DNA from: Candidatus Bathyarchaeota archaeon
GTDB lineage: Archaea > Thermoproteota > Bathyarchaeia > TCS64
Direction of reading: 5' to 3'
DNA length: 31,518 nt
NCBI GenBank assembly: GCA_002726865.1
Contig: PBSW01000029.1
Coordinates: forward strand, 13,389 to 44,906
Positions 31,235 to 31,518 of the stretch are shown piece by piece. Within the stretch, counting starts at the first letter, position 1, and each line of letters opens with the position of its first letter. Under the pieces are notes generated by a model. It was not told where the DNA came from, searched no databases, and saw only the letters and a program-made list of their open reading frames with translations. A program made the translations under genes and the position numbers.

Positions 31235-31518
31235 CTAGATTAGCTCTTTGGTTGACTCTATAATCTTGGCCGCGACTTTTGCCGATATGCCTGTCTTCTC
31301 CGATAGGGTGTCAGCGTCAGCGGATGCTATTAACTCCAAAGTCTCGAAACCAGCCCCCATTAGCTTTTCTGCTGTTGCCTTACCCACACCCTTGATGTCA
31401 CCGATCCCCAAACTGGAAGCCTCGGGAACTGCATCCTCAGGGGTCTCCTCCTCAGGGGTCTCCTCCTCAGGGGTCTCCTCCTCAGGGGTCTCCTCCTCAG
31501 GGGTCTCCTCCTCAGGGG
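31235..31518 (-). CDS. Helix-hairpin-helix domain protein, C-terminal part (start outside window)
   Basis: The frame ends at TAG 31235 and is open to the right edge; 93 complete codons are visible. From the window edge come repeated Pro-Glu-Glu-Glu-Thr units, then a linker EDAVPEASS, then two helix-hairpin-helix motifs: GIGDIKGVGKATAEKLMGAG and ADTLSEKTGISAKVAAKIIES. Such a pair usually binds DNA or RNA backbones. In archaea it occurs as extensions on ribosomal proteins, topoisomerases and small stand-alone proteins, so the full protein cannot be named. The acidic Thr-Pro-Glu linker is probably flexible. No signal of a second gene follows until the doubtful ORF 47 bases downstream. Confidence 0.8.
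   Translation of the reverse strand, partial: PEEETPEEETPEEETPEEETPEEETPEDAVPEASSLGIGDIKGVGKATAEKLMGAGFETLELIASADADTLSEKTGISAKVAAKIIESTKELI
31441..31515 (-). repeat. 15-bp tandem repeat encoding TPEEE units
   Basis: GGGTCTCCTCCTCAG is repeated five times without a mismatch, with partial copies on both sides; it runs off the window edge. The reading frame is kept (15 bp = 5 codons), encoding an acidic linker in the helix-hairpin-helix protein. Exact identity at all positions points to recent expansion. Confidence 0.9.

Overview
This is an archaeal chromosomal segment of about 31.5 kb. The evidence is a crenarchaeal-type family B DNA polymerase (PolB1/Dpo1-like), a single-OB-fold SSB with an RG-rich tail like the Sulfolobus protein, aEF-2 with the diphthamide histidine, a thermosome subunit, RNA polymerase subunit K (Rpo6), an aKMT-like lysine methyltransferase, and TATA boxes about 25 bases before several starts. 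A TACK-type lineage fits, and a Bathyarchaeia-like sediment archaeon is one possibility, but the phylum cannot be fixed from this sequence alone. UUG starts are common and all three stop codons are used. No CRISPR array, insertion sequence, integrase or phage gene was recognised.

Bases 1-9000 are an information-processing block on the plus strand: the 3' part of polB1; gatC-gatA-gatB with 4-base overlaps; a tRNA-Asn(GUU) directly behind gatB; ssb; and the aEF-2 gene. GatCAB converts Asp-tRNA(Asn) to Asn-tRNA(Asn), so enzyme and tRNA substrate are encoded together. The polB-gat part is clearly richer in GC than the rest.

Bases 8900-15700 hold glycerate 2-kinase overlapping a small Toprim protein, a gene-poor stretch, three minus-strand genes (DUF167, hotdog thioesterase, FAH-family hydrolase), and then the thermosome gene followed by rpoK.

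Bases 15970-25920 are dominated by amino-acid and keto/hydroxy-acid metabolism: a proline-racemase-family protein with an altered active site, a class I/II aminotransferase, an HpcH/HpaI aldolase, a VOC protein, ProC, a type-2 malate/lactate dehydrogenase, threonine aldolase and an MBL-fold hydrolase. Upstream on the minus strand lie an uncharacterised 77-residue protein, a PD-(D/E)XK-like protein and a HAD phosphatase. This suggests use of amino acids, including proline derivatives, as substrates.

Bases 26050-30530 hold a DUF123 (GIY-YIG-like) protein, the aKMT homologue, an M14/AstE-like deacylase behind an 18-bp perfect palindrome, a LarA-family protein with all key nickel-pincer residues, and a divergent SDR whose catalytic lysine is replaced by arginine. 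The last kilobase has a doubtful Met-rich ORF and the C-terminus of a helix-hairpin-helix protein with a 15-bp tandem repeat that runs off the window.

The best leads are the gatCAB/tRNA-Asn locus with its promoter inverted repeat, the altered proline-racemase and SDR active sites, the LarA-like gene with its palindrome-controlled neighbour, and the PD-(D/E)XK/77-aa/MBL/HAD gene string.
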